Assembly (NCBI RefSeq): GCF_900116255.1
Contig: NZ_FPAI01000001.1
Span: 248,001-312,000, forward strand
DNA length: 64,000 nucleotides
Origin: Halolactibacillus miurensis
Lineage (GTDB): Bacteria > Bacillota > Bacilli > Bacillales > Amphibacillaceae
Reading direction: 5' to 3'
Shown piece after piece: positions 43,345 to 52,130 of the stretch. Numbering within the stretch: the stretch's first letter is position 1; every line of letters starts with the position of its first letter. The notes beneath the pieces are model-generated. The model searched no databases, was not told the DNA's origin, and was given only the letters and a program-made list of their open reading frames with translations. The translations under genes and the position numbers were made by a program.

Positions 43345-43970
43345 GTGCGTGATGCCTCCTTATTTTTACTGAATAAATGGATAAAGAAACCTGTCGCAAA
43401 AGCCGATAACACTGTTCCTTCTCTTACGCCTGAGATATCACGAAGAAAAATAAGTGAAAAAATCAAGGCAATGACGACAAGTGAAAAGTCAAATTGTATT
43501 TTGACTGTGCTAAATGAGCGGTGACGGATAAAACTGTACGCTTTGACAATGCCTTCAGCCGGGTTGTTAATCAGCTTCGCTTGTAGTTGTAGCTTAGTCG
43601 CGATCGCAATAATGAGTGAACCTAATAAGACCATCATAAGTTTAATCATATAGTAAGTCGGATCAAAGCGTTCTAAAAGTTGAAACATCGTATCAATAAA
43701 AAAACCTAACAGTGGCATTAGTAATAGTTGTAACCACTGTAGCCTCTGGAACGTGCGCTTTAATATAAGGCGTTGAGCTAATAAAAAACTTATGTTTATA
43801 GCGGTCATCATAGTCCCGAAGGAGAGCGGGAAAGCAAGGCTTAACACATAGGCAGGGCTTGTGATTGGTGTCGTACCGATGTTGGCATGTGTCACAATCG
43901 CAATACCAAGTGCCATGACGATTAAACTAATGAGCAACAGAAAGCTAGACTTGATAAGTGATAAAATAAT
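43341..43970 (-). CDS. YczE/YyaS/YitT-like membrane protein, probable non-AUG start
   Basis: The product has about five to six membrane helices, with the motif THANIGTTPITSPAYVLS after helix 1 and a second GIVKAYSFIRHRSFSTVKI loop, resembling the YczE family. Family function is unclear; a role in transport is a guess. Conventional start codons give only TTG 43937, which has no ribosome site and cuts into the first helix. A perfect AGGAGGGGG at 43974-43981 instead points to tandem ATT codons at 43970 and 43967, which give the full N-terminus beginning IILSLIKSSFLLL. It is the first gene of the catabolic operon and ATGA-coupled to the dehydrogenase. Confidence 0.7.
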   Translation of the reverse strand: MILSLIKSSFLLLISLIVMALGIAIVTHANIGTTPITSPAYVLSLAFPLSFGTMMTAINISFLLAQRLILKRTFQRLQWLQLLLMPLLGFFIDTMFQLLERFDPTYYMIKLMMVLLGSLIIAIATKLQLQAKLINNPAEGIVKAYSFIRHRSFSTVKIQFDFSLVVIALIFSLIFLRDISGVREGTVLSAFATGFFIHLFSKNKEASRT

Positions 43971-44077
43971 GTCCCCCTCCTATTAATATCGTGCTGTCTC
44001 TTAGTTTAATAGAGTGGCGTCGGTTTGTCTTATCTATTTGCGATCACATTCTCATATTCGGAAATCGGTTGAGATAA

Positions 44078-44108
44078 AAAAGACAGACATCGCTTTGTCT
44101 GTCTTTGT
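44078..44108 (-). terminator. Terminator of the alpha/beta hydrolase gene at 44114
   Basis: On the minus strand AAAGACAGACA pairs with TGTCTGTCTTT around a short loop and runs into TTTTT. Confidence 0.85.
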
Positions 44109-44113
44109 CAGCC

Positions 44114-45073
44114 TTATGAGAGTGTATGATCTAGATAACGCGCGAGAAACCGAGTCACTTGTCGGCGGTACTCCTCTTTATCGGTCACATAACTGTACGC
44201 GTGCTCTGCACCAGGGACGATGTACAGGAATTTATCTGAAGCGGCTGCTTGATAGAGTTCATACGCCATTTGTGTTGGCACAAAGCTGTCTCGATCCCCA
44301 TGAATAAATAATGTCGGGGTGGTGCTTTTTTTCACTTGTTCGACGGGTGACGCTTCGGTGAACGAATAACCCGCCTTATATTTTGTAAGTAAACTCGTCA
44401 TTGGAATGAACGGATAAGATGGGAGCTTATATAAGTTCTTTAGTTGATAGCCCAGTTCTTTTTCCACAGAGCTATATCCGCAGTCTTCCACGATGGCTTT
44501 GACTTGGTCTGGTAAAGCTTCCCCGCTGACGTTAAGTACAGTCGCCCCACCCATACTAATACCGAAGAGCACAATCTCAGTATCCTGCCCGTACCGATTG
44601 ATCAGTGAATCAATCCAAGCAAGATAGTCGTGACGTTCCGGCCAACCGAAGCCAATGTAGTCGCCTTCACTGTCACCGTGACCTCTCGCGTCAGGAAGAA
44701 GAATGGTAAACCCTAAATCGTAAAACAACTTCGCAAAAGGCGCCATTTCTTTACTCGTTCCGCTATAACCATGAGCCAAGATGGCTACTTTACCGCCTGC
44801 TTCTGGGTTTTCAATAAGCAAGGCTTTAAGAGCTAAATCATCCTGTGAGTAAAGCGTTAGAACATCACGGTCGACTTTTTGAAACCAGAGTTTTTCAGCT
44901 TCCCATGGATCATTCGGTACGACATTGATTAAATCATAATCAGGGGAGGTATTTGTTTTCTTGTTTTTAACAGCTTGCTTATAAAAGTAGATACTGCTGT
45001 AAAGTAATGTTGCGCTCGTCGCCCCAAGGGCTGTTAAAGCGATTTTTAATGTTTTTTTCTTCACCGTCATCAT
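44114..45073 (-). CDS. Alpha/beta hydrolase with N-terminal membrane anchor
   Basis: The 319-residue protein starts with one hydrophobic helix (about residues 9-30, signal anchor) and continues as an alpha/beta hydrolase. It has an oxyanion segment AHGYSGTSKEM, nucleophile elbow GISMGGA (Ser), acid in IHGDRDSFVP and His in PGAEHAYSY. It resembles the B. subtilis YqkD type, commonly annotated as peptidase- or esterase-like. The catalytic domain is probably outside the cell. It is monocistronic with its own terminator; the substrate is unknown. Confidence 0.85.
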   Translation of the reverse strand: MMTVKKKTLKIALTALGATSATLLYSSIYFYKQAVKNKKTNTSPDYDLINVVPNDPWEAEKLWFQKVDRDVLTLYSQDDLALKALLIENPEAGGKVAILAHGYSGTSKEMAPFAKLFYDLGFTILLPDARGHGDSEGDYIGFGWPERHDYLAWIDSLINRYGQDTEIVLFGISMGGATVLNVSGEALPDQVKAIVEDCGYSSVEKELGYQLKNLYKLPSYPFIPMTSLLTKYKAGYSFTEASPVEQVKKSTTPTLFIHGDRDSFVPTQMAYELYQAAASDKFLYIVPGAEHAYSYVTDKEEYRRQVTRFLARYLDHTLS

Positions 45074-45254
45074 CCTCGTAGTATAAATATTGTTTTAAGT
45101 AGCCGGTCTATGTAAAAACTGGGATACTTTATAGCTCCATTATATGAGAGATGAATGAAAATTGCGAAGAATGAGTAGACGCCATATATAAGAAGTTAAA
45201 TGATTAAGAAGGATATCAAGTATTTTCCCAACAAAACGACAAAAAAGTGTGCTA

Positions 45255-45272
45255 TAATTAGCTAGCTAATTA
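45255..45272. promoter_or_regulatory. 18-bp palindrome overlapping the -10 box of the MarR gene
   Basis: TAATTAGCTAGCTAATTA is perfectly self-complementary and overlaps a TATAAT at 45253-45258, 21 bases upstream of the marR start codon. This is the expected place and form of a MarR autorepression site. Confidence 0.7.
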
Positions 45273-45292
45273 AAAAATGAGGAGTGACACAG

Positions 45293-45721
45293 ATGGTTTT
45301 ATATGGACATCAAGCAGGACAATTAAGTAGGACATTTAAGAAAGTATTAAATGAACAACTACAAGATTCACATTTATACGCAGCACAGTGGGGATTGGTT
45401 ATGTTTTTATATACAGAAGGACCGCATAGTCAAAGAGCCATTGCCGATTATTTGAAAGTTGAGGCACCCACACTCACGCGCATGGTCAATCGTTTAAATC
45501 AAGAAGGTTGGATCAAGAAAGAAGAAGGTCTTGACCGAAGAAAACGGATTATTGGTCTGACAGATGAAGCGAAGAAACACTATGAAGAATGGAAAGATAT
45601 TAGTGACAAAATTGAGAAGAAAGCGACGCGAGGCATTCCTGAAGAAGAGCTAGAAGTCTTCCGAAAAGTCGCAGAAAAAATGATAACTAACTTAGATGGA
45701 AATAAGCGTTATGTCTTCTAA
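45293..45721 (+). CDS. MarR family transcriptional regulator
   Basis: The 142-residue protein has a winged helix of MarR type: SQRAIADYLKVEAPTLTRMVNRLNQEGWI followed by the wing EEGLDRRKRIIGLTDEAKKH. It acts as a homodimer that binds palindromic DNA and is released by small phenolic or oxidising ligands in many cases. An 18-bp palindrome covers its own promoter. I chose ATG 45293 over the GTG at 45284, which overlaps the GAGGAG ribosome site. Its 3' end overlaps the membrane-protein gene behind it, so the two form an operon and the membrane protein is a probable target. Confidence 0.93.
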   Translation: MVLYGHQAGQLSRTFKKVLNEQLQDSHLYAAQWGLVMFLYTEGPHSQRAIADYLKVEAPTLTRMVNRLNQEGWIKKEEGLDRRKRIIGLTDEAKKHYEEWKDISDKIEKKATRGIPEEELEVFRKVAEKMITNLDGNKRYVF

Positions 45722-46361
45722 TCAAACTAACAAGATGAACGAATCACCGTACACACTGAAAAGTTATCTTATTCGATTATTCGTCTTTACTGGTGGGTTA
45801 TATTTACTTGCTTTCGGTGTATCAGTTATTATTAAAGCGAATCTAGGAACAGCGACATGGGATGTCTTGCACATCGGTTTGTCAGAAAACTTTGGTCTAT
45901 CTATTGGTCGATGGGTTCAAATTGTTGGCGTACTGATGGTTATCTTGACATCCTTTTTAGAGAAGAAACGCATTCAAGTCGGCAGTGTATTAAATATTGT
46001 ATTTGTTGGATTCTTCTTAAATCAAATATTAGCGGCTGATTTTATACCAGCACCAACGACCCTTTCTCTTCGCGTTATGATGTTGCTTTTAGGTGTCGGG
46101 ATTATGGGGATTGGCTCAGGCATGTATGTCTCATCAAAAATTGGTGCGGGTCCACGTGACGGGATGACCCTTTATATTTCGAAACGTTTTTCTCTATCGA
46201 TCGGGACTTCGCGTACAATTTTAGAAACGCTCGCTTTAACTTCTGGTTGGTTATTAGGTGGACCGGTGGCCATTGGGACGTTTGTGACCGTGCCGCTCAT
46301 TGGACCTATTATGCAACGATCATTAGGTGTTTGGACGAAGATTCTAGTGAAAGTAGCTTGA
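45711..46361 (+). CDS. YczE/YyaS/YitT family membrane protein
   Basis: The 216-residue integral membrane protein has about six helices and the family motifs IKANLGTATWDVLHIGLS and GSGMYVSSKIGAGPRDGMTLYIS, a duplicated pattern typical of YczE-like proteins. The molecular function is not known; cotranscription with a MarR regulator suggests export or resistance. ATG 45711 is chosen; a second in-frame ATG at 45696 lies deeper in the marR gene and either may be used. A family relative is encoded in the catabolic operon 2 kb to the left. Confidence 0.83.
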   Translation: MSSNQTNKMNESPYTLKSYLIRLFVFTGGLYLLAFGVSVIIKANLGTATWDVLHIGLSENFGLSIGRWVQIVGVLMVILTSFLEKKRIQVGSVLNIVFVGFFLNQILAADFIPAPTTLSLRVMMLLLGVGIMGIGSGMYVSSKIGAGPRDGMTLYISKRFSLSIGTSRTILETLALTSGWLLGGPVAIGTFVTVPLIGPIMQRSLGVWTKILVKVA

Positions 46362-46379
46362 AAATCTATTGTCATTTAA

Positions 46380-46425
46380 TAAAAGCATGATCCCTGTTTA
46401 CTTGCTGAGGGATCATGCTTTTTGT
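46380..46425. terminator. Bidirectional terminator between the YczE-like and MATE genes
   Basis: AAAAGCATGATCCCT pairs with AGGGATCATGCTTTTT; A and T runs flank both sides and the genes converge. Confidence 0.88.
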
Positions 46426-46455
46426 GTAGGATCTATCATTAAGGCGTGCTTATTG

Positions 46456-47874
46456 TTATGAACACGCACATTCCTTACGCAATGTTTTTGATTGTTGATA
46501 AACGGTTTTTGACCCAAGCGATAACATTAAATCTTTCTTTGTCGGTTCTTTCTCTAAGATTTTTAGTGTGTAGTAAACGGATACGACGAGTGGAACGGTT
46601 GCCGCAAACCAAGCGAGTGGGTTAGACATAACAGCCCCACTAAAGCCAAAGTATTCACTTAATATAAGCGCACCAATGACACGGGCAACAAGTTCTAATA
46701 CCCCTGCCACAGTGGGCACAAAGCTATTACCTAAGCCTTGGATGGATGGTCTTAGTACTAACACAAGGGCAAGTAACATGTAGAAGGGCCACTGAATTGT
46801 AAAGAAGCGCTCAGATAATGCCAGTACCTCAGGATTCCCGTCCTCAACAAAGAATCCGGCTAAATAGCGACCGAAGAACAAGAGGATCACACCAATCGAT
46901 GCAGCATAAACGAGTGTAATAGACATCCCACTTTTAATCCCTTGCTTAATTCGGCTAAACTCACCCGCTCCAAAGTTTTGAGCAACAAAAGTTGACATAG
47001 CTACGCCCATTGTTTGAAGAGGCATTGTCAGTAGCTGTTCAATTTTAATTGATGCGGTATATGCGGCAACAGAAAGTGCGCCTAATTGGTTTAGAGTAAT
47101 CTGAATGGCGACTGAGCCAATCGCAATAATTGAATACTGGAAACCGTACGGTAAACCAATACGTAAATGTTCTTTATATTCAGCCCAGTCTTTTGTCCAG
47201 TCTGATCTTTTGATTCGTAAGATTCTTACCCGTTTTTTAATGTAAATCAGGCAAAGCACAGACGCAATCAGTTGAGAAATCACTGTCGCATAACCCGCAC
47301 CAGCGACATTCATGTCAAAACCTAGAATAAACGTATAGTCTAAGATAATATTTAATATAGACGTGACGATTAAAAATAGTAATGGTGTACGCGAGTCACC
47401 AATCGCCCGTAATACATTTGATAAGTAGTTAAACATCACCGTCGCGCCAATCCCAGCAAAAATAACGACTAAATAGTCATAAGCATCATCAATGATTTCT
47501 GGTGGTGTCTGCATCAACTCTAAAATGTTACGTGTATTAAGTGTTGCCGCAATTGTCAAAATAATGCTGATGATAACGACAATAATTAAACTCACACCTA
47601 AACTACGGCGCAAAGCTTTTTCATCTTTTTTTCCAAACCGTTGCGCTGTAATCACCGCAAGGCCGGCAGTCAAGCCAATCGCCAAACCTAAAATTAAAAA
47701 CATAATACTTCCAACAGAACCAACCGCCGCTAATGCATCCATCCCTAACGTTTGTGAAACAATGAAGGTATCTGCCATCGAATAAAATTGTTGGAACACG
47801 TTCCCTAACAACATCGGTAAACTAAACAATACAATCAGTTTCAGAGGGTTTCCTGAAGTCATATCTCTTCCCAT
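46456..47874 (-). CDS. MATE family efflux transporter
   Basis: The 472-residue protein has twelve predicted membrane helices and the MATE signature near the N-terminus (FSLPMLLGNVFQQFYSMADTFIVSQTLG), with a second related half beginning in the AVAIQITLNQLGALSVAAYTA region. Such transporters expel drugs or metabolites in exchange for sodium or protons. The C-terminus ends in a short cysteine-containing tail (ECACS). It has no linked regulator, unless the MarR protein encoded convergently acts on it. Confidence 0.92.
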   Translation of the reverse strand: MGRDMTSGNPLKLIVLFSLPMLLGNVFQQFYSMADTFIVSQTLGMDALAAVGSVGSIMFLILGLAIGLTAGLAVITAQRFGKKDEKALRRSLGVSLIIVVIISIILTIAATLNTRNILELMQTPPEIIDDAYDYLVVIFAGIGATVMFNYLSNVLRAIGDSRTPLLFLIVTSILNIILDYTFILGFDMNVAGAGYATVISQLIASVLCLIYIKKRVRILRIKRSDWTKDWAEYKEHLRIGLPYGFQYSIIAIGSVAIQITLNQLGALSVAAYTASIKIEQLLTMPLQTMGVAMSTFVAQNFGAGEFSRIKQGIKSGMSITLVYAASIGVILLFFGRYLAGFFVEDGNPEVLALSERFFTIQWPFYMLLALVLVLRPSIQGLGNSFVPTVAGVLELVARVIGALILSEYFGFSGAVMSNPLAWFAATVPLVVSVYYTLKILEKEPTKKDLMLSLGSKTVYQQSKTLRKECACS

Positions 47875-48169
47875 AATGTCACCTCAACCTTTCTTTCTCT
47901 TCATCTTATATAATTAAAAACCACAAATAATCTCATGGTTTTTCCGTTATTATTCTTAAGGTCTTTGAATAGTATAGTCCTATTTATTAAAAATGCAAGG
48001 CAGATGAATCAAATTAATAAATTATATTTAAAAAGAGCAAAAAGTTACCTTGTTAAACTTAAACCGCTTACCTATTAAAATATCGTGTGAGAGGACTAAC
48101 AATCGCTATTCAGTCTGATATAATGGATATAGCAACATCACTTTACTAATTGAAAAGAGGGTGCAAAAG
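47875..48169. other. Divergent intergenic region before lemA
   Basis: About 295 AT-rich bases hold the promoters of the MATE gene (leftwards) and of the lemA operon (rightwards). I see no gene, riboswitch or strong repeat in it. Confidence 0.4.
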
Positions 48170-48727
48170 ATGGTCGGTTGGATTGTTTTAGCGGTTATTT
48201 TAGTATTAGGACTTATTTTGATTATGTGGGGAATTTCTACCTACAACAACTTGGTGTCTACACGTGAACTTGTTGAGAATGCGATGGGTCAAATTTCGAC
48301 GCAAATTGAATCGCGTTGGGACGCGTTAAAATCAATGATTGATGGCACAAAGCGTTATGAAGCTCACGAAGCAAAAGTGTTAGAGGGCATTGCTGAAAAA
48401 CGCTCACAAATTGGTAAGGGTGCTGATGTCAGTGAAGTGAATCAAGATGATCAATTGTTTAATCAAGCCTTAGGTCGTTTAATTGCGGTAGCGGAAAGCT
48501 ATCCGGATTTAAAAGCATCAACAGTGTATCAAGATACACTTGCACAAATTGATAAGTATGAAAATCAAGTCAGACAATCACGTATGATTTATAACGATAC
48601 GGTGACAAAATTTAATCGTCTGATTCAAATGGTGCCATCCAATATTATTGCGGGTATGTTTAACTTTAGTAAGCGTGATTACTTTGAAAGTACAGAATCT
48701 AAACAAGACATGCCGAGCTGGGGGTGA
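48170..48727 (+). CDS. lemA: LemA family protein
   Basis: The 185-residue protein has one N-terminal membrane helix (about residues 3-22) and the LemA helical domain: YNNLVSTRELVENAMGQISTQIESRWD, then AVAESYPDLKAS and ARMIYNDTVTKFNRLIQ-like helix, ending in a short Trp-Gly tail. LemA proteins are membrane-anchored helical bundles of uncertain function. ATG 48170 follows AGAGGGTG; an upstream in-frame GTG at 48161 lies inside that site. The last bases overlap the reading frame of the DUF2207 gene, which regularly accompanies lemA. Confidence 0.93.
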   Translation: MVGWIVLAVILVLGLILIMWGISTYNNLVSTRELVENAMGQISTQIESRWDALKSMIDGTKRYEAHEAKVLEGIAEKRSQIGKGADVSEVNQDDQLFNQALGRLIAVAESYPDLKASTVYQDTLAQIDKYENQVRQSRMIYNDTVTKFNRLIQMVPSNIIAGMFNFSKRDYFESTESKQDMPSWG

Positions 48728-48732
48728 GGTTG

Positions 48733-50424
48733 ATGCGAAAATCACTCCTGACACTCGTTGTTTCGTTCGTGTTATTTAGTTTTTTAAGTATCGATGTATC
48801 GGCTAATTCGATGTCAACACTCGATTTACATGTTGAGCTCCATGAAGACGGTTCAGGGACGATTACCGAAACACGCCAAATGAACCTTGACGAAGGCACA
48901 GAGATGTATATTGTGTTAGACAACCTAGAAGGCGCAGTGCTTTCCAATTATTCGGTAACCGACTTTGGTGAACCATTCACGTTCCAAGATGGTTGGGATC
49001 TTGATTGGAGTCGCGAAGAAAAGGCAGGCAAGTACGGCATTATTGAAACAGATGAGGGTTATGAACTGACATGGGGAATTGGCGAATATGGTCCACATGA
49101 ATATGTCGTCACGTATACCTTGTCAGATTTAGTCCGTCAGTTAGAGGATGGGCAAAGTCTAAATAATAATTTCTTTGATGGAGAGGGAAGTATTAATCCA
49201 GAAGAAGTATCAATCACCGTCACAGGACCGATATCGTTTACTCAAGATAATACGAGAATTTGGGGCTTTGGCTTCAATGGTGAAGTCTATTTAGAAGAGG
49301 GGGATTTAGTTGGTTGGAGTAATGAACCGATTAGGGACAATGGTCATATTACCTTACTGATGCAGTTTTCTGAACCAATCTTTTCTGGACTAAAGACAAA
49401 ACAGATGTCACTTGAAGAAGAGTTAAATCGATCGTTAGAAGATAGTAGTTATGGCGATCAGCCAATGACATTCGGTGAGAAAATGATAATTGCCGCGTTT
49501 GTGTTATTTGGTATACTTTTGATTGGCTTTATTATTATTGTTGTCGTGGCACGTTCACGCGCAATCAAAAGAGCGAACCCACTCGTCACAGGGAAAGCAA
49601 GAGAAAAGTTAAATGAAGGTCAGTATTATCGTGAGATTCCGTATACGAAGGGTCCAATGCGCAACGTGCAGTATTTACTCGAATCCGTTGGTACGGGTAG
49701 TTTTGAAAACTACTTTAGTGCGTACGTATTAAAGTGGGTAAAAGATGGGTATATTACACATACGACAGAAACAAAAGGAATGGTCTTCAAAAAAGAGCAC
49801 GATCAGTTTGTGTTAAATACGTTTAAACTAGATAAATCCGTCGATAAGATTGAACGACGTTTCTTTAAGGTCGTTGTCGAAGCAGCAGGCGCGGATGGTG
49901 TGCTTGATGAGAATGAAATTAAAGCTTGGTCGAAGAAGAACTACAAAGAGCTTGACGCGCTTAAGAATGATTTATTAAGGTACTCAAAAGATCATTTACA
50001 CCACCAAGGTTATTTATATTTTGAAGAAGTGCCGTTTCTTGGGATGCATGCGACTATTACCAAAGCAAGTGCCGAAGGTGAAGAATTATTTGATCGGTTA
50101 GTTCAATTTAAAAATTACTTAACTGATTTCTCTTTACTCGATGAACGACAAATCAAAGAAGTTGGCCTCTGGGAAGATTTGATTATTTGGGCGAGTCTTT
50201 ACGGTATCGCAGAAGAGGTGGCCAAACAATTAGCGGAATTCTATCCGCAGTTTGTCAGTCAATCGGAAGTGCGCGTATCGGATATTTATATCGCTTATGC
50301 TTTCTCACATAGTATGCAGTCAGGCTATAGTAGTGCTGTCTCAGCGGCTAGTGGCGGAGGCGGTTCAACGAGCTTTGGTGGCGGCGGTGGCTCCATGGGT
50401 GGTGGAGGAAGTGGCGCAAGATAG
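48733..50424 (+). CDS. DUF2207 domain-containing membrane protein with glycine-rich tail
   Basis: The 563-residue protein has a signal peptide (about 1-26), an extracellular domain to about 250 (DLHVELHEDGSGTITETRQM, a DUF2207 feature), a membrane helix near 255-280 and a large cytoplasmic domain. Its C-terminus is a Gly/Ser-rich low-complexity run (GGGGSTSFGGGGGSMGGGG). The lemA-DUF2207 gene pairing is widespread in Bacillota and the tail is typical; the function is not known, with envelope processes the usual guess. ATG 48733 follows GGGTGAGG; a GTG at 48724 overlaps the lemA stop codon. Confidence 0.88.
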   Translation: MRKSLLTLVVSFVLFSFLSIDVSANSMSTLDLHVELHEDGSGTITETRQMNLDEGTEMYIVLDNLEGAVLSNYSVTDFGEPFTFQDGWDLDWSREEKAGKYGIIETDEGYELTWGIGEYGPHEYVVTYTLSDLVRQLEDGQSLNNNFFDGEGSINPEEVSITVTGPISFTQDNTRIWGFGFNGEVYLEEGDLVGWSNEPIRDNGHITLLMQFSEPIFSGLKTKQMSLEEELNRSLEDSSYGDQPMTFGEKMIIAAFVLFGILLIGFIIIVVVARSRAIKRANPLVTGKAREKLNEGQYYREIPYTKGPMRNVQYLLESVGTGSFENYFSAYVLKWVKDGYITHTTETKGMVFKKEHDQFVLNTFKLDKSVDKIERRFFKVVVEAAGADGVLDENEIKAWSKKNYKELDALKNDLLRYSKDHLHHQGYLYFEEVPFLGMHATITKASAEGEELFDRLVQFKNYLTDFSLLDERQIKEVGLWEDLIIWASLYGIAEEVAKQLAEFYPQFVSQSEVRVSDIYIAYAFSHSMQSGYSSAVSAASGGGGSTSFGGGGGSMGGGGSGAR

Positions 50425-50456
50425 CTTCCTCGCCCGAAAGACGGCTATCTTTTTAC
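50419..50456 (+). terminator. Terminator of the lemA-DUF2207 operon
   Basis: AAGATAGC pairs with GCTATCTT, with a smaller inner hairpin, followed by TTTTTA. It begins within the last codons of DUF2207. Confidence 0.75.
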
Positions 50457-50458
50457 CC

Positions 50459-50487
50459 TTGACAGAAAAAGTAAACAGGTAGAGAAT
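50459..50487 (+). promoter_or_regulatory. Probable sigma-A promoter of the lactate permease gene
   Basis: TTGACA at 50459-50464 is an exact -35 box; 17 bases downstream lies GAGAAT (four of six matches to TATAAT). The start codon is 45 bases further on. Confidence 0.6.
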
Positions 50488-50532
50488 AATGACGAGAGAA
50501 AATAGTAAATGTACTATAGGGGGCAACAACCA

Positions 50533-52050
50533 ATGAATGATTATGTATTATTTCTGTTTGCACTTATTCCGATTGTGTTTTTAATTTTAGCTTTAGGTGT
50601 GTTCAATCGTCCGGCTTATAAAGCAGGGATGTGGAGTGTACTCATTGCTAGTGGCTTAGCGTTTTTCTTCTTTGATATGACACCATTCGGTATTGTAACC
50701 GCGATTGTTGAAGGAGCGGCTTTAGGGATTTGGCCGATTATGATTGTGATTATCGCGGCCATTTTCACTTATAATTTGGCTCAACATACGAAAAGCATGG
50801 ATACAATCAATAAAATGTTATCGAGTATTTCTACCGATAAACGCATTCAAGTCTTGATTCTCGCATGGGGCTTTGGAGGATTCTTAGAAGCAGTTGCTGG
50901 TTACGGGACAGCCGTCGCTTTACCCGCGAGCATTTTAGCGGCCCTTGGATTTAATCCGTTATTTGCGGCGATTATCTCACTCGTTGCGAATACTGTGCCA
51001 ACGGCTTTTGGTGCGGTCGGTATTCCGGTATCTACACTCGCACAAGTCACCGGACTTGAGGTAACCACGCTCAGTTACACAATTGTATTACAACTTACGT
51101 TGTTTATTATTATTATTCCATTCGTTTTAGTGTTCATGACTGGTAGAAGTCTGAAAGCATTAAAAGGTGTTGTCGGTATTACACTGGCTTCAGGTATTGC
51201 TTTTGCGGTGCCGCAAATCTTTGTGGCGCAGTACTTAGGGGCCGAACTACCAGCGCTTGTCGGTAGTTTGTTTAGTATGGCAACGACGATCGGTATGGCA
51301 CTTTTGTTTCATAAAGATAAAAAAGCCAAAAATCCAGAAGTGGTATCTGTTTCTGAAGGGTTTAAAGCTTGGTTACCTTACATTTTAATTTTAGCTTTTA
51401 TTTTACTGACCAGCCCACTTGTGCCGGCTGTGTATGATTTTGTTTCACATATTCAAACAACCGTGACAATTTATCAAGGACCAGGTGCAGCGGCATCGAC
51501 GTTTAAATGGGTTGGGACACCAGGCGTTCTCATTATCCTTGCGGCTGTAATTGGCAGCTTGATTCAAGGGGCTAATTTAAAAGACATTGTTGGTGTGTTT
51601 GTCAGTACGGTCAAACAATTATCAAAATCAGCGCTTACGGTCGTGGCGATTGTTGCCCTTGCGAAAATCATGGGCTATAGCGGTATGATTACAAGTATTG
51701 CGACCGTGTTTGTGTTAGTGACCGGTTCATTCTATCCATTCTTTGCGCCAATGTTAGGGACACTTGGTACGTTTGTGACGGGGAGTGACACGTCATCGAA
51801 TATTTTATTTGGTCCACTTCAAATCGAAGTTGCGAACTCGATTGGTGTTGATTCATACTGGTTGGCCGCAGCCAATACCTCAGGTGCGACAGGTGGCAAA
51901 ATGATTTCACCACAAAGTATCGCTGTCGCAACATCTGCCACTGGTCTGATTGGTCAAGAAGGTAAGATATTCAATAGTACCTTAAAATTCTGTTTAGGCT
52001 ATGTCGTCTTCTTAGGAATTTTAGTATATGTCGGTAGTTTATTCATTTGA
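50533..52050 (+). CDS. lctP: L-lactate permease (LctP family)
   Basis: The 505-residue protein has about 13 membrane helices and the LctP signatures GGFLEAVAGYGTAVALPASIL, NTVPTAFGAVGIPV, TGSDTSSNILFGPLQ and NTSGATGGKMISPQSIAVA. It imports (or, in fermenting cells, exports) lactate or glycolate with protons. ATG 50533 is preferred because the preceding ATG at 50509 overlaps the AGGGGG ribosome site. It is monocistronic between two terminators, with no lactate oxidation genes (lutABC or lldD) beside it. Confidence 0.93.
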   Translation: MNDYVLFLFALIPIVFLILALGVFNRPAYKAGMWSVLIASGLAFFFFDMTPFGIVTAIVEGAALGIWPIMIVIIAAIFTYNLAQHTKSMDTINKMLSSISTDKRIQVLILAWGFGGFLEAVAGYGTAVALPASILAALGFNPLFAAIISLVANTVPTAFGAVGIPVSTLAQVTGLEVTTLSYTIVLQLTLFIIIIPFVLVFMTGRSLKALKGVVGITLASGIAFAVPQIFVAQYLGAELPALVGSLFSMATTIGMALLFHKDKKAKNPEVVSVSEGFKAWLPYILILAFILLTSPLVPAVYDFVSHIQTTVTIYQGPGAAASTFKWVGTPGVLIILAAVIGSLIQGANLKDIVGVFVSTVKQLSKSALTVVAIVALAKIMGYSGMITSIATVFVLVTGSFYPFFAPMLGTLGTFVTGSDTSSNILFGPLQIEVANSIGVDSYWLAAANTSGATGGKMISPQSIAVATSATGLIGQEGKIFNSTLKFCLGYVVFLGILVYVGSLFI

Positions 52051-52079
52051 TTATGGACGCTATTGTTATGTAAAGTAAA

Positions 52080-52128
52080 TAAAAACACCGCTTAATCGTC
52101 TTTTTCATCGATTAGGTGGTGTTTTTAT
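52080..52128. terminator. Bidirectional terminator between lctP and the Rpn-family gene
   Basis: AAAAACACCGCTTAATCG pairs with CGATTAGGTGGTGTTTTT around a loop of about ten bases; T runs on both strands. Confidence 0.88.
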
Positions 52129-52130
52129 GT

